From Acidobacteriota bacterium (GTDB lineage: Bacteria; Acidobacteriota; UBA6911), in NCBI GenBank assembly GCA_012719355.1, contig JAAYAM010000091.1:1-47145 (forward strand): DNA of 47,145 nt. The letters are read 5' to 3'. Each line of letters begins with the position of its first letter. Position 1 is the first letter of the stretch. The translations under genes and the position numbers were made by a program. Positions 1-8,122 of this stretch are shown here, one piece after another. The notes under the pieces were generated by a model that saw only the letters and a program-made list of their open reading frames with translations, was not told where the DNA came from and searched no databases.

Positions 1-132
1 CTTCATTCCAGCTTCAAAAAACCACAATCCTAAGAAAGCCGAAAAATAATTTACAATTTGCAGACGAATAGGACAGCCAAAATCGGGTTTTGGCCTCTAA
101 CAGCTAATTCTCGGACAGGCTCCTAGTTTCAT

Positions 133-155
133 GTCGGATGACAGACGGATCCGAC
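133..155. repeat. Inverted repeat upstream of J-PilZ gene
   Basis: Seven-base arms GTCGGAT (133-139) and ATCCGAC (149-155) flank a 9-nt spacer, about 70 bp before the first gene. It could be an operator or a hairpin in the leader. No U-run follows, so it is not a typical terminator. The rest of 1-221 shows no gene I can support and no convincing promoter. Confidence 0.3.
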
Positions 156-221
156 GCGGGGATCATGCCATAGATCACACGGATTGCACAGGCTGAATCG
201 GTGGTATAGGATGTCGCAGGC

Positions 222-887
222 ATGAAGAACAGGCGCAATTACTATCGAATACTGCAAGTGCAGCCGGATGCTCCTCCCGAGATCATTCGCGCGAGCTATC
301 GCACCCTGATGCTGGGCCTCGGGAAGCATCCCGATCTCGGCGGATCCGCGGCCGAGGCTGCGCTCGTGAATGAAGCGTACGAAGTCCTGAGCGATCGGGA
401 CAAACGTGCAGCCTACGATGATGAGCTCTTCCGGACCTACACAAGAAAGACCGCTCCGGTTTCGCGGAAGCCATTGGTTCCCGCGCTTTGTCCGGTCTGC
501 AGGCGTGCGCCTGGGAGGGAAGCTGCAGGAGGAGAGATATGCGAGTATTGCCGTACTCCAATGCCCTCGAGTCAGCGGACCCGGAGAAGATCATTCGAGC
601 GGACCAGGTGCTCTGCGAAGATCGTGTACTACACATCCTGGCCCGGGGAAGCAAGAGAAGGGAGGATGATCGACTTCTCTCCGCAGGGGATGCGATTTGT
701 CTGCGGCGGGAAACTCGAGCCCGGGTCCGTCCTGAAGATCAGCACGAGCGCATTGGAGGCGTCGGCAACAGTGACCAACGTGACCCGGGAGAGCGTCCGG
801 GGCGAAACGTTCTATGCCGTAGGCGTTTCCTTCATCGCCGTAAGTTTTGCGGAAACCCTGGGCACGTTCCTTTCTGTTTCGGGATAG
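222..887 (+). CDS. J-domain, zinc-ribbon and PilZ-domain protein
   Basis: A three-part protein of 221 residues. Residues 6-70 form a J-domain with the Hsp70-stimulating His-Pro-Asp at 36-38. Two CxxC pairs (Cys90/93 and Cys107/110) make a small zinc ribbon. From about residue 120 comes a PilZ domain, with an arginine cluster at 121-129 (RRRSFERTR) and the DxSxxG motif at 151-156, the usual c-di-GMP-binding signature. No signal peptide or membrane segment is seen, so it is cytoplasmic. The likely role is to link c-di-GMP to DnaK recruitment at a target, perhaps motility or pili; this is inference. The start is an ATG with GCAGG just before it. It ends 1 bp from the convergent M16 peptidase gene. 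The domain calls are firm; the biological role is unknown. Confidence 0.85.
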   Translation: MKNRRNYYRILQVQPDAPPEIIRASYRTLMLGLGKHPDLGGSAAEAALVNEAYEVLSDRDKRAAYDDELFRTYTRKTAPVSRKPLVPALCPVCRRAPGREAAGGEICEYCRTPMPSSQRTRRRSFERTRCSAKIVYYTSWPGEAREGRMIDFSPQGMRFVCGGKLEPGSVLKISTSALEASATVTNVTRESVRGETFYAVGVSFIAVSFAETLGTFLSVSG

Positions 888-888
888 G

Positions 889-2409
889 CTACCTCTCAAA
901 TACCTCGTTGATTCCGATGATGGTTATGTCCTCTTCCTTCACTGGAATTGGGTAAGCGGCGATGATCTTGTCTTCTTCCAGCACTGACTGAGACTGCTTG
1001 CCCGCGTATGTGATCGGGGTTTCGACCCCGCTCACAAGCTTCTCTTTCAGTCCCTGCGCGTCCGCTGTGATGAAGACCGCCTGGAGGTTCCTGGCCTGCA
1101 GATGCTTGCGCAGCGCATCGTTCACCCTGCCGACATCCATGGCGTCGATCGACTTCCGCGCCAGAGCAAGAAAGCCCGGTTCCGGAATACCGTAGAAGTG
1201 ATCATCGATTTCGTAGGCGAGGCGGCGCGACAGCGTTGCGCCGAAATTCACGATATAGTTCTTGAGAAATGTCTGTTGGGTTTCAAACTGCTCCTTCGTC
1301 AGGCCGCGCTTTACCAGGAGTTCGATTTCCCGCAGCGCGGCACGGAACGCGAAAAGAGTCCGATTGTGCAGCGTTCCCGGGTCTGTCATTGCGACCGGGC
1401 GGATCCAAACTTCAAAAATCTGCGAACGCCGGCTGACGTTTGTCGGCGGCACCTGTGTGGAATAACCGCGTGGATAGGCCTCGATATAGGTATAGTCGCC
1501 ATAGTTCATGCCGCGCCGTTCCCGGATCACCTGATACAGGTGGCTCACCGAATTGCGATGTTCTCCCAGCCATGAATTCGCCAGCATCATCGGGAAGAAA
1601 TCCGCATCCGAGCGGAGCAGCGATATCGGATAGCCGAATGAGATCGGGGTCGCCTGGGTGTTCTTCTCGACGATGAGAACCTTGATGCCGGTGAGAGGCT
1701 TTGGATTCGGCGGAGGAACAGACTCCGGTTTGCCCGCAGCGAGAGTATCAAAGTCTTTGCGGACTTTCGCCGGGTAGCCGCGATCATAACCCCCGCCGAC
1801 TCCGACCACGACGTTTTCGCGTGTATAGTAGCGGGCGTAGAAATTCTTTACGTCGTCAAGGGTGATGCTCTCGACCGAAGTCACGTATCCCTCTTCAGGG
1901 TGTTCATAAGGGGTGCCGCGGTAGATTTCACGGAAAAGGAGTTCCTTGCTGAGTTCTTCATCGTTGGAGAAGCGGCGGGACTGCTTCAGGTAGTTCATGG
2001 TCTGGGTTTTAACACGCCTGAAGTCTTCTTCCTTGAACGCCGGAGAGAGAATGGCGTTCCTGAACAGCTCGTAATATGCGGCGAGGTTGTCCTTGTGGGT
2101 CCGGCCGGTGAAGACAGTCATCTCCTTGTCGACGCTCGATTCGTACCCGGCGGCCATCGGGTAGAGTCTGGCAAGTATCTGTTCATAGCTGTCCTGCCTG
2201 GTGGACGAATCCGACAGGAGATTGGCCGTCAGGGCGGCAAGCCCCTCCTTGCCTTGAGGATCGTTCTGAGATCCCGCCTTTACCCAGATATTGAAAGCAA
2301 CGAATGGTGAATCAGGTTCATGCAACGTGATCGTCCCCTTTGGAGTCTGCGGCAACGCAAGTGCGACAAATACGGTGATCAGCAGGACGGCCAGGATCGG
2401 TTTTCTCAT
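889..2409 (-). CDS. M16 peptidase homologue without zinc motif (non-catalytic subunit)
   Basis: A 506-residue protein of the insulinase/pitrilysin (M16) family with a hydrophobic N-terminal signal segment (about residues 1-20), so probably exported to the periplasm. Where active members carry HxxEH, this protein reads AALTANLLSD, so it cannot bind zinc in the normal way. The later family features remain, including the YxxxPYEHPEEG and LDDVKNFYARYY stretches. Its ATG overlaps the stop of the upstream M16 gene by one base (TAATG), pointing to translational coupling. In two-subunit M16 enzymes such as mitochondrial processing peptidase and PQQ-type pairs, one subunit is active and the other shapes the substrate cavity. 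This gene fits the second role. The pairing is inference from family and context. Confidence 0.88.
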   Translation of the reverse strand: MRKPILAVLLITVFVALALPQTPKGTITLHEPDSPFVAFNIWVKAGSQNDPQGKEGLAALTANLLSDSSTRQDSYEQILARLYPMAAGYESSVDKEMTVFTGRTHKDNLAAYYELFRNAILSPAFKEEDFRRVKTQTMNYLKQSRRFSNDEELSKELLFREIYRGTPYEHPEEGYVTSVESITLDDVKNFYARYYTRENVVVGVGGGYDRGYPAKVRKDFDTLAAGKPESVPPPNPKPLTGIKVLIVEKNTQATPISFGYPISLLRSDADFFPMMLANSWLGEHRNSVSHLYQVIRERRGMNYGDYTYIEAYPRGYSTQVPPTNVSRRSQIFEVWIRPVAMTDPGTLHNRTLFAFRAALREIELLVKRGLTKEQFETQQTFLKNYIVNFGATLSRRLAYEIDDHFYGIPEPGFLALARKSIDAMDVGRVNDALRKHLQARNLQAVFITADAQGLKEKLVSGVETPITYAGKQSQSVLEEDKIIAAYPIPVKEEDITIIGINEVFER

Positions 2410-3752
2410 TATTTCCCCTCCCGGGCTGAGAGCAGTGTCACGGTGGTACGGCCGTTGTCGACCAGAAACTTCTTTGCAGCCGCCTGCACGTCTGCCGGCG
2501 TAATTGAGTCCAGGGTTTTGTAATACTCGTCCACCGCCTCGATGCCGCCTGTGAAGACGGCAAAATCCCTCAATGCGAAATTGATTCCCTGGGGCGTCTC
2601 AAGACTCATGAGGAACCCGTACTTCATGGCGCTCCTGGTGTCGTTGAGAAGCTTCGGGTCACACGGCTTCTCCTGGAATTCCTCCGCCGTGTTTTCAATC
2701 TCTCGGAGAACCGCCGGCACATCCTCCTCCCGGTTAACCATTGCGAGCACGAGAAGGAGTCCCGGATCACGATTAAGGGCGAAGTCTCCTGTGAGCGCTT
2801 GCACCTTCTGGTCCTGAATGACCAGTTTGCGGTAAATCCGGGAGTTCGGCCCGAAGGCGACCATGCCCAGGACTTCTGCCGCTACCGACAGCCGGTCGGT
2901 GGCACTCCATGCCGGCCCCTTATATGCGACGCTGACCGTTGGCAGAGTCTGGCCCGGGAATTCGACGATGGCTTCGCGGGGAGCCTGCTGCGGCGGCTCC
3001 GGCTTGATCTCAGGCGGAACATAACCGCGTTTCCACGGCGAATAATACTTCCGGATCAGCTGTTCAGCATGTTTGGGATCGAAGTCGCCCGTCAGGAGTA
3101 TCACGCAGTTTTCAGGGCGGTAGTAGCGTTTGTGAAATGCAATACTGTATTCGTAGCCTTCAGGCATCGCCCGCACGTCCTTCTCGAAGCCGATCGTAAG
3201 ATGTTCGTACGTGTGCACGTCGAAGGCAGTGTCCATCAGCTTCTCGTAAAGGTGGAGCATCGGGTTGGCGCGTCCCTGGCTGAATTCTCCGAGGATCGCC
3301 CCGGCTTCGGTCCGGAAGGCTGCCTCGCTGTACTCGAGGTTCATGAAGCGGTCCGACTCGAGGTCTATGATCTGTTCGAGCGAATCCTTTGATGCGACCA
3401 AATAGTACTGGGTGACGTCAGAGGATGTTGACGCATTTCGCGCTGCTCCCATGCGGGTCGTAACAGCATCGTAGTCAGGATACTTCCTGGTGCCTCGAAA
3501 CATCATGTGCTCGAAAAAATGCGCGAATCCGCTCCTGCCCGGTTCATATTCCTCCCGGGCCCCAGTGCGTACGATCGTTATGTAGGCGATCTGCCCCGAA
3601 GCCTTCGTGGGAATCAGATACGCCCTGAGTCCGTTCGACAATTCCATCCGCTTGAAATCGAACGGGAACGTGCGGTCCGCGCGCGTCAATGCCGCGGGCG
3701 CAAATGAAAGTGCGAGCAGGAGAAGCGCTCCGCACCAGGCCAATGTTTTCAT
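2409..3752 (-). CDS. M16 family zinc metallopeptidase, active subunit
   Basis: A 447-residue insulinase-family peptidase with an N-terminal signal segment (residues 1-25). The inverted zinc motif HFFEH lies at 78-82: His78 and His82 bind zinc and Glu81 is the catalytic base. The third ligand is probably Glu156 in the LGEFSQ stretch, at the usual distance of about 74 residues. It is expected to degrade peptides or unfolded proteins in the periplasm. It is the first gene of a two-gene operon with the non-catalytic homologue, overlapping by one base. A sigma-70-like promoter lies about 70 bp upstream. The natural substrate cannot be told from sequence. Confidence 0.92.
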   Translation of the reverse strand: MKTLAWCGALLLLALSFAPAALTRADRTFPFDFKRMELSNGLRAYLIPTKASGQIAYITIVRTGAREEYEPGRSGFAHFFEHMMFRGTRKYPDYDAVTTRMGAARNASTSSDVTQYYLVASKDSLEQIIDLESDRFMNLEYSEAAFRTEAGAILGEFSQGRANPMLHLYEKLMDTAFDVHTYEHLTIGFEKDVRAMPEGYEYSIAFHKRYYRPENCVILLTGDFDPKHAEQLIRKYYSPWKRGYVPPEIKPEPPQQAPREAIVEFPGQTLPTVSVAYKGPAWSATDRLSVAAEVLGMVAFGPNSRIYRKLVIQDQKVQALTGDFALNRDPGLLLVLAMVNREEDVPAVLREIENTAEEFQEKPCDPKLLNDTRSAMKYGFLMSLETPQGINFALRDFAVFTGGIEAVDEYYKTLDSITPADVQAAAKKFLVDNGRTTVTLLSAREGK

Positions 3753-3823
3753 CGGTTCCTCCTTCTGATCTTGACGTCGCCTGTCCAGGACTCGCCCGAA
3801 GCCTGAACCGAAACAACTATTCT

Positions 3824-3852
3824 ATTCTACGGCTCAGGCGTCGTCGCGGCAA
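3824..3852 (-). promoter_or_regulatory. Sigma-70-like promoter for the M16 operon
   Basis: On the minus strand, a -35 box TTGCCG (3847-3852) and a -10 box TAGAAT (3824-3829) are separated by 17 bp. The -10 is 5/6 and the -35 is 4/6 to consensus. The expected transcription start lies about 65 bp before the ATG at 3752. Confidence 0.5.
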
Positions 3853-3947
3853 ATTATCAGCGAGCGCAGAACCTTATAATTGGGTGCTGGTGGGGATCGT
3901 GATATTGCGGTATTGCGGTACTCTTGTCAACAAGGGGCCAGGGGCAT

Positions 3948-5399
3948 TTACGCCGAGGTTGCCACTTTTGAGTCGGAGGAGAGCAGAAGCTGTATCAGAC
4001 CGGTGAGGAACTGGTTCATCCGCTCGATCTTCATAAACTTCAACTCGGGATACAACTTGGCGATTTCAGTATCCTTCTTGTCGCTGTTCAGCGTAGAGAT
4101 CAGGGCAAGGACAACTTGCTTGTCGTACTCGGTGTCGATTCCGTCGTAGAGGATGGTAAGTGCGTCTTCAACAGTCATTGCATCACGATACAGCCTGGTC
4201 GTCGTCAAAGCGTCAAACACATCGGCCACTGCTATGATGCGGGCGAACGGGGAGATCTCCTCACCCTGCAGACCCAGCGGATAACCTCTTCCATCGAGCC
4301 TTTCGTGATGCTGGACCGCGGCATCGACGATATGGGCAGGCAGATCGATCGCCTCGAGGATCTGGTCGGTGATCAGCGGATGTCTCTTGATCTGTTCGAA
4401 TTCCTGAGGTGTCAGCTTTCCTGCCTTGCTCAGGATTGCTTCCGGCACTCCGATCTTTCCGAGGTCGTGCATGTATGCCGCGATTTCCAGGTCCGTCAGT
4501 TTCTCCTGATCGATTCCCATTTGCCTGCCGATCGAGACGGCGTATTTGGCAACCCTGAAGGAATGCCCATGTGTGTAGGCGTCTTTGGCGTCAATCGCGG
4601 CGGCCAGCGCTTTGACGGTGTTGAAGTACAGATCATGAAGGCTGCCATAGAGGCGCAGGCTTTCCATCGTGGGGGAGATGATGTCGTCAATGATGCCCAG
4701 GAACTTCTTCTCGTAGGCTGTGAAGAAGCGCTTGTCCGGGCTTCTGAAGAAGGCCATGAAGCCGATCTGGCTGTCTTTCTCCTTCACAGGGGCTACCAGA
4801 ACAGAAGTCTGGTCCGCAAGAGAGAATGCAATCGTCCTGCCGTTGGGTTTTTCGTAAAACACATTGTTTCGCAGTAACCTGGATGAGTCGGTCTCGCTGA
4901 GATTCTGGACTACGCTGATGTCTTTCTCTGGGTGCGATCCCTGGATATGCGCCAGTGCGCTGTCGGCTCCTACGGCGTTCGAGATTTCGCGCAGGACCAC
5001 GGCAGTGTAGTCCGGAAGAGTCTTCATGCCCGACAGTTTCCCCGCGAGGGTATACAGGAAGTGAAGCTGGGTGGACAGCTCCAGCATCTCATTAGTGGCC
5101 TGGTTTAGAATCCACTCCTTGTGCAGGCATTCCTGCAGCCACTCGACGCACAAAAGTATGTGCGGTTCGGCGGCATTGAGCGCGGCTTCAGACTCCGCCG
5201 AACAGCGCAAGCCTCCGATTTCCCGTTCCAGCCTGAGAGGATAGTATTTGGAGAACGGGAGTTCTGCAGCCTGATACGGGCTCTCCGGCGTGCCGTCAGC
5301 GCCTGCCAGTATTGAGCGAATCCCATGAGATGTCTTCAGGTAATCCAGGGTCTTTTCGACCAGCGACACATTTGTTACGTAGTCTGTCAGCTTGCACAC
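3948..5399 (-). CDS. GAF and HD-GYP domain c-di-GMP phosphodiesterase
   Basis: A 483-residue cytoplasmic protein. Residues about 110-245 look like a GAF sensor domain. Residues about 260-440 form an HD-GYP domain with the metal-binding pair His311-Asp312 in YMHDLGKIG and the HHERLDGRGYP signature at 364-374, including the GYP that names the family. HD-GYP enzymes hydrolyse c-di-GMP to pGpG or GMP, and the intact motifs suggest activity. The start is a GTG, 9 bp after the stop of a single-domain response regulator on the same strand, so the two are probably one operon. In many bacteria receiver and HD-GYP are fused; here they are separate proteins. The signal sensed by the GAF domain is unknown. 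Confidence 0.92.
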   Translation of the reverse strand: MCKLTDYVTNVSLVEKTLDYLKTSHGIRSILAGADGTPESPYQAAELPFSKYYPLRLEREIGGLRCSAESEAALNAAEPHILLCVEWLQECLHKEWILNQATNEMLELSTQLHFLYTLAGKLSGMKTLPDYTAVVLREISNAVGADSALAHIQGSHPEKDISVVQNLSETDSSRLLRNNVFYEKPNGRTIAFSLADQTSVLVAPVKEKDSQIGFMAFFRSPDKRFFTAYEKKFLGIIDDIISPTMESLRLYGSLHDLYFNTVKALAAAIDAKDAYTHGHSFRVAKYAVSIGRQMGIDQEKLTDLEIAAYMHDLGKIGVPEAILSKAGKLTPQEFEQIKRHPLITDQILEAIDLPAHIVDAAVQHHERLDGRGYPLGLQGEEISPFARIIAVADVFDALTTTRLYRDAMTVEDALTILYDGIDTEYDKQVVLALISTLNSDKKDTEIAKLYPELKFMKIERMNQFLTGLIQLLLSSDSKVATSA

Positions 5400-5408
5400 G
5401 GCCCGCGG

Positions 5409-5783
5409 TCATCCATGGCTTTGCAGTATTCGCTGCACTTCCGAGTTTAGAGCTTCCTTGCAGACGGGTTTGCTGAGAAAGCCTTCGCAGCCGGCCTCTT
5501 TCGCCCGGTCAATGTCTTCTTCTCTGCCGAGTGATGTGAAGATGACCACCGGTATCTGGGCGGTGACAGGTTCTGACTTGATCTGCCTGGTCGCATCAAT
5601 GCCGTTCATAACCGGCATTTCAACGTCCATTATGACCAGGCTGGGGACATGCTGTCTTGCGAGCGACACCGCTTCCCGGCCATTCTTCGCGGTCAGCACT
5701 GTATATCCCGAATCCTTTAAGACTTTACTGACCACATGGCAGATCAGGGCTGAATCATCCACCAGGAGAATGGTCTTTCCCAT
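5409..5783 (-). CDS. Single-domain response regulator (CheY-like receiver)
   Basis: A 124-residue receiver domain with no output domain. The acidic pocket is Asp9-Asp10, the phospho-acceptor is Asp53 in VIMDVEMPVMNG, the switch Thr/Ser is in IFTSLG and the conserved Lys is in FLSKP. I chose the ATG at 5783 because the conserved fold begins directly after it. An ATG 12 codons upstream (5819) is possible and has a GGGAAG upstream. It is followed at 9 bp by the GAF/HD-GYP gene, so it may pass a phosphorylation signal to c-di-GMP turnover. The kinase is not in the window nearby. The family call is firm; the partner is inference. Confidence 0.9.
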   Translation of the reverse strand: MGKTILLVDDSALICHVVSKVLKDSGYTVLTAKNGREAVSLARQHVPSLVIMDVEMPVMNGIDATRQIKSEPVTAQIPVVIFTSLGREEDIDRAKEAGCEGFLSKPVCKEALNSEVQRILQSHG

Positions 5784-5992
5784 GTTCTTACCCGTTTTCT
5801 GCTTGCGCAACAAACACATCGTGCTGTTGCTTCCCAGATCGGACTCTTTTCCTCGACCCTTTAGGACTAAATGAAATAGAAACGGGCAGGGAAGGCGTCG
5901 TCATTTTTCGCGAGTTTTCCTCACTTTTCTTGTGTGTTTTTCCTGCGCTTCGACTTTACTATGTACGGTCCAGGAAATTTGAAAGGAATCGC

Positions 5993-6604
5993 GTGCTGAC
6001 AAGTCTGAACCGCTACCTTATCGTGATGGGCATCCCCGGCCTGCTGGCCATATCGTTTCTCGACTCAGCAGCAGTCCCTCTGGCGGGAGGCCCTGACGCC
6101 GTCATCATGCTCCTCTCCTGGAAGGATCCACGTCTGGCGTACCTGATAGGACTGGTGGCAACGGTCGGATCCACCCTGGGATGTCTGGTGCTTTATGGGA
6201 TCGGGCGCAAAGGGGGTGAGAAGGCGCTCTCGCGCTTCAGCCCTGAGAGAATTGCGAGAATTGAGGAAAGGATGCGCCGGCATTCTGTCTGGGTGATCTT
6301 CGGTTCTGTAATTGCGCCTCCGCCGTTCCCGACCAAGCTTGTAATTATCGCGGCCGGTGTTCTGCGCACCGGCAGGTGGCGCATGTCTGGTGCGGTTTTC
6401 GCCGGCAGGCTCGTGCGCTACACGTTCCTGGCCTATCTTGCCGCTAATTTCGGGGATCGCGCGGCAGAGCTCATCAAAGAGCAGTATCCTGCAGTCTCGA
6501 TGGTTCTGATCGGGTGTGTTGTGCTGGTCATCGTGATCAGGCTGCTGCGCAACCGCCGCAGGCCGGCTCCGGGCCTGCCCCTTTTTCCTTCTTCCCGACA
6601 GTAA
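5993..6604 (+). CDS. DedA/VTT-family membrane protein
   Basis: A 203-residue inner-membrane protein of the DedA (SNARE-associated/VTT) family, members of which include undecaprenyl-phosphate and phospholipid flippases. The hallmark stretch is seen: a GGPDAVIML entry, the glycine-rich LIGLVATVGSTLGCLVLYGIGRKGG segment, then a charged loop and a conserved APPPFPTKLVIIAAGV segment with a re-entrant character. About five hydrophobic segments are visible. I chose the GTG at 5993 because AAAGGAA precedes it at a good distance; a longer form from ATG 5930 would add 21 residues unlike the family. It ends in a shared terminator with the convergent cytochrome gene. Substrate is not predictable. Confidence 0.82.
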   Translation: MLTSLNRYLIVMGIPGLLAISFLDSAAVPLAGGPDAVIMLLSWKDPRLAYLIGLVATVGSTLGCLVLYGIGRKGGEKALSRFSPERIARIEERMRRHSVWVIFGSVIAPPPFPTKLVIIAAGVLRTGRWRMSGAVFAGRLVRYTFLAYLAANFGDRAAELIKEQYPAVSMVLIGCVVLVIVIRLLRNRRRPAPGLPLFPSSRQ

Positions 6605-6635
6605 CGCGGGATCAAGCCTGATCGATATCGCGCAG

Positions 6636-6680
6636 AAAAAAGGGAAGGCGAACCTTACTAAGGCGCCTTCCCCCCTTTTT
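6636..6680. terminator. Bidirectional intrinsic terminator
   Basis: A 9-bp perfect stem, GGGAAGGCG (6642-6650) with CGCCTTCCC (6664-6672), is flanked by an A-run before (6636-6641) and a T-run after (6676-6680). It can therefore stop transcription from both sides, from the DedA gene on the plus strand and the selenoprotein gene on the minus strand, which converge here. Confidence 0.85.
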
Positions 6681-6688
6681 GTTCCCGG

Positions 6689-8044
6689 CTAGTGTTTGAT
6701 CTTGGCGAACACCTCTTCTGCATCCTGCTCGAACGTCGGGCAGCGATCGGCAGTGTGGCATTTGATGCAGAGCTTGATGTCCGGTTTTGGAGTCGGGATC
6801 GGTTTCATCTCGGCAAGATGTTCTTTGGCGAAACCGTGACAGGACTCGCACTGGACGTTGACCAGTTCGAGTTGCTGCTGCTTCATTGAGAAGCCTTCCG
6901 GCTGTTCAAAACGTGTCGTATGGCATGCCAGGCATTTCGGATCGAACTGTTTCGATTTGTCGACAAGCGTCTGATACGCGTGCGCGTGAGCTGTCGTATG
7001 CCATGTCTTCACCTGACCGGCGTGGCATGGCTCGCACGCGCTCACTCTCAGGGCAACGTCGGCCAGTGCAGGCTTGCTTTCTCCCCCGCCGCCATAGATC
7101 TCGGCGATTTCTTCGTTGTACTGCGAAATCATCGCCTTGATGTCTGCATTGTCCGCGATGGAGTCATCAAATGGAACCAGCTTGTTCTGAGCCGTCTTGC
7201 TGCCGTCGAGCAGGACTTCAAGGATGCCCAGATGCTGACCTTTTTCCCCTGCCTGAACGATCAGGGTGTCTTCAGCTTCGAACGGATCGGCTGTCTTCTG
7301 CTTGTCATGACCGCCGACCACGAGATCGATTCCTTCGACGCGGCGCGCTATCACCCAGTCGCGGTTCGTTCCCTGGTGGGTAAGGACGATGACGTAGTCA
7401 ACCTTGCCTGCCAACTCTTTCAGAATCGAATCTGCCGCCTCGAGCGGATCCTGTACGCTGGCGGCTCCGTTGGTGATTTCGCTGACTCTGGAGGTCATTT
7501 CGGAGGTGTCTCCGATTACGCTCAGGATAGCCACGTTCTTGTCGTTGACCTTCTTGGTTACGTAGCGCTGGAAAATGTGGGCGCCGTTTTCATCCACCAA
7601 ATTTGCAGAGATGAATGGGAAGCCGTGTTTCTTCTCCAGTTCCTTGAGATAAGGAATTCCAAGGACCAGGTCGAGGTCGCCGACGTTGACGGCGTCAATT
7701 CCGACGTGCTTATAGATCTGTACGATCAGTTCCGCCTTCAGACGGGCCGACTGCTGAACTGATTCAGGGATCTCCTCGTCTTCGTTGAGCAGGTCTCCCG
7801 AGTCTACAATCACCAGTCCCTGATTCCGATACTGTTCGAGATAAGTGGCCTTTTTGTACAGCCCGCCGAGCTGTACCCCTGTCTCCATTCAGCCACAGGG
7901 CTCCGTGTACCCCATCACATTGCTGCTGTAAGCGACGGTGATTTTCGTGCCGTCGGCCGCGCGCGACGATTCCGTCGGCAACCCTATCGAGAGAAGGGCT
8001 GCTATGCTCACGAACAAGAAAGCAAAAACAAATACTCTTTTCAT
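6689..8044 (-). CDS. Probable selenoprotein: 5'-nucleotidase-like metallophosphatase fused to tetrahaem cytochrome c
   Basis: A 451-residue exported protein if the in-frame TGA at 7889-7891 is read as selenocysteine (Sec52). The ATG at 8044 has GGAGG at 6 nt and opens a signal peptide (residues 1-30). The text then runs to TEPCG, the TGA, and METGVQLGGLYKKAT. Related proteins, as I recall them, have PCGC followed by a GGL stretch, so Sec replaces Cys. Residues 75-280 resemble a 5'-nucleotidase-type phosphoesterase (DSGD 81-84, SANL, LTHQG, GGHD 244-247), but GNHE is GDLD at 122-125, so activity may be changed. Four haem sites CxxCH lie at 337, 371, 399 and 426. Likely periplasmic redox role. 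The alternative is a nonsense-mutated gene whose 399-codon remainder lacks a signal peptide. The SECIS-like hairpin and the Cys position favour Sec. Confidence 0.75.
7856..7876 (-). promoter_or_regulatory. Bacterial SECIS-like hairpin
   Basis: On the coding (minus) strand a perfect 7-bp stem GTACAGC / GCTGTAC encloses the loop TCGGCGG. It begins 12 nt after the TGA and its loop begins 19 nt after it. This is within the 16-37 nt window known for bacterial SECIS elements, which SelB recognises. The loop carries guanines near its tip, as expected. A further C-G and a U-G pair could extend the stem, leaving GGC at the apex. It lies inside the coding region, as bacterial SECIS elements do. Confidence 0.7.
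7877..7900 (-). repeat. Hairpin with the UGA in its loop
   Basis: On the coding strand CCCTGT (7895-7900) pairs perfectly with ACAGGG (7877-7882), and the TGA codon sits in the 12-nt loop. This stem abuts the SECIS-like stem with no gap, so the two could stack. A ribosome reaching the UGA would have melted it. Confidence 0.5.
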
Positions 8045-8122
8045 CCTGATCCTCCAGAGGGAATCACCCGGTCAGGACATCGGGTCCCTCATTTTCCCTG
8101 TAACCAAACTGAAAGCGCGGCT

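Noticed and set aside
5930-5992. ATG 5930 as start of the DedA protein
   Set aside because: The extra 21 residues are unlike the family and there is no ribosome site; GTG 5993 has AAAGGAA.
6689-7888. Reading the cytochrome gene as a complete 399-residue protein starting at ATG 7888
   Set aside because: There is no ribosome site or signal peptide at that ATG, although four haem sites require export, and the frame continues upstream through the TGA to a good start at 8044.
7889-7891. UGA as a general sense codon (altered genetic code)
   Set aside because: Many genes here end in TGA at the expected length (ybeY, fliI, flgB, speA), so TGA is a normal stop.
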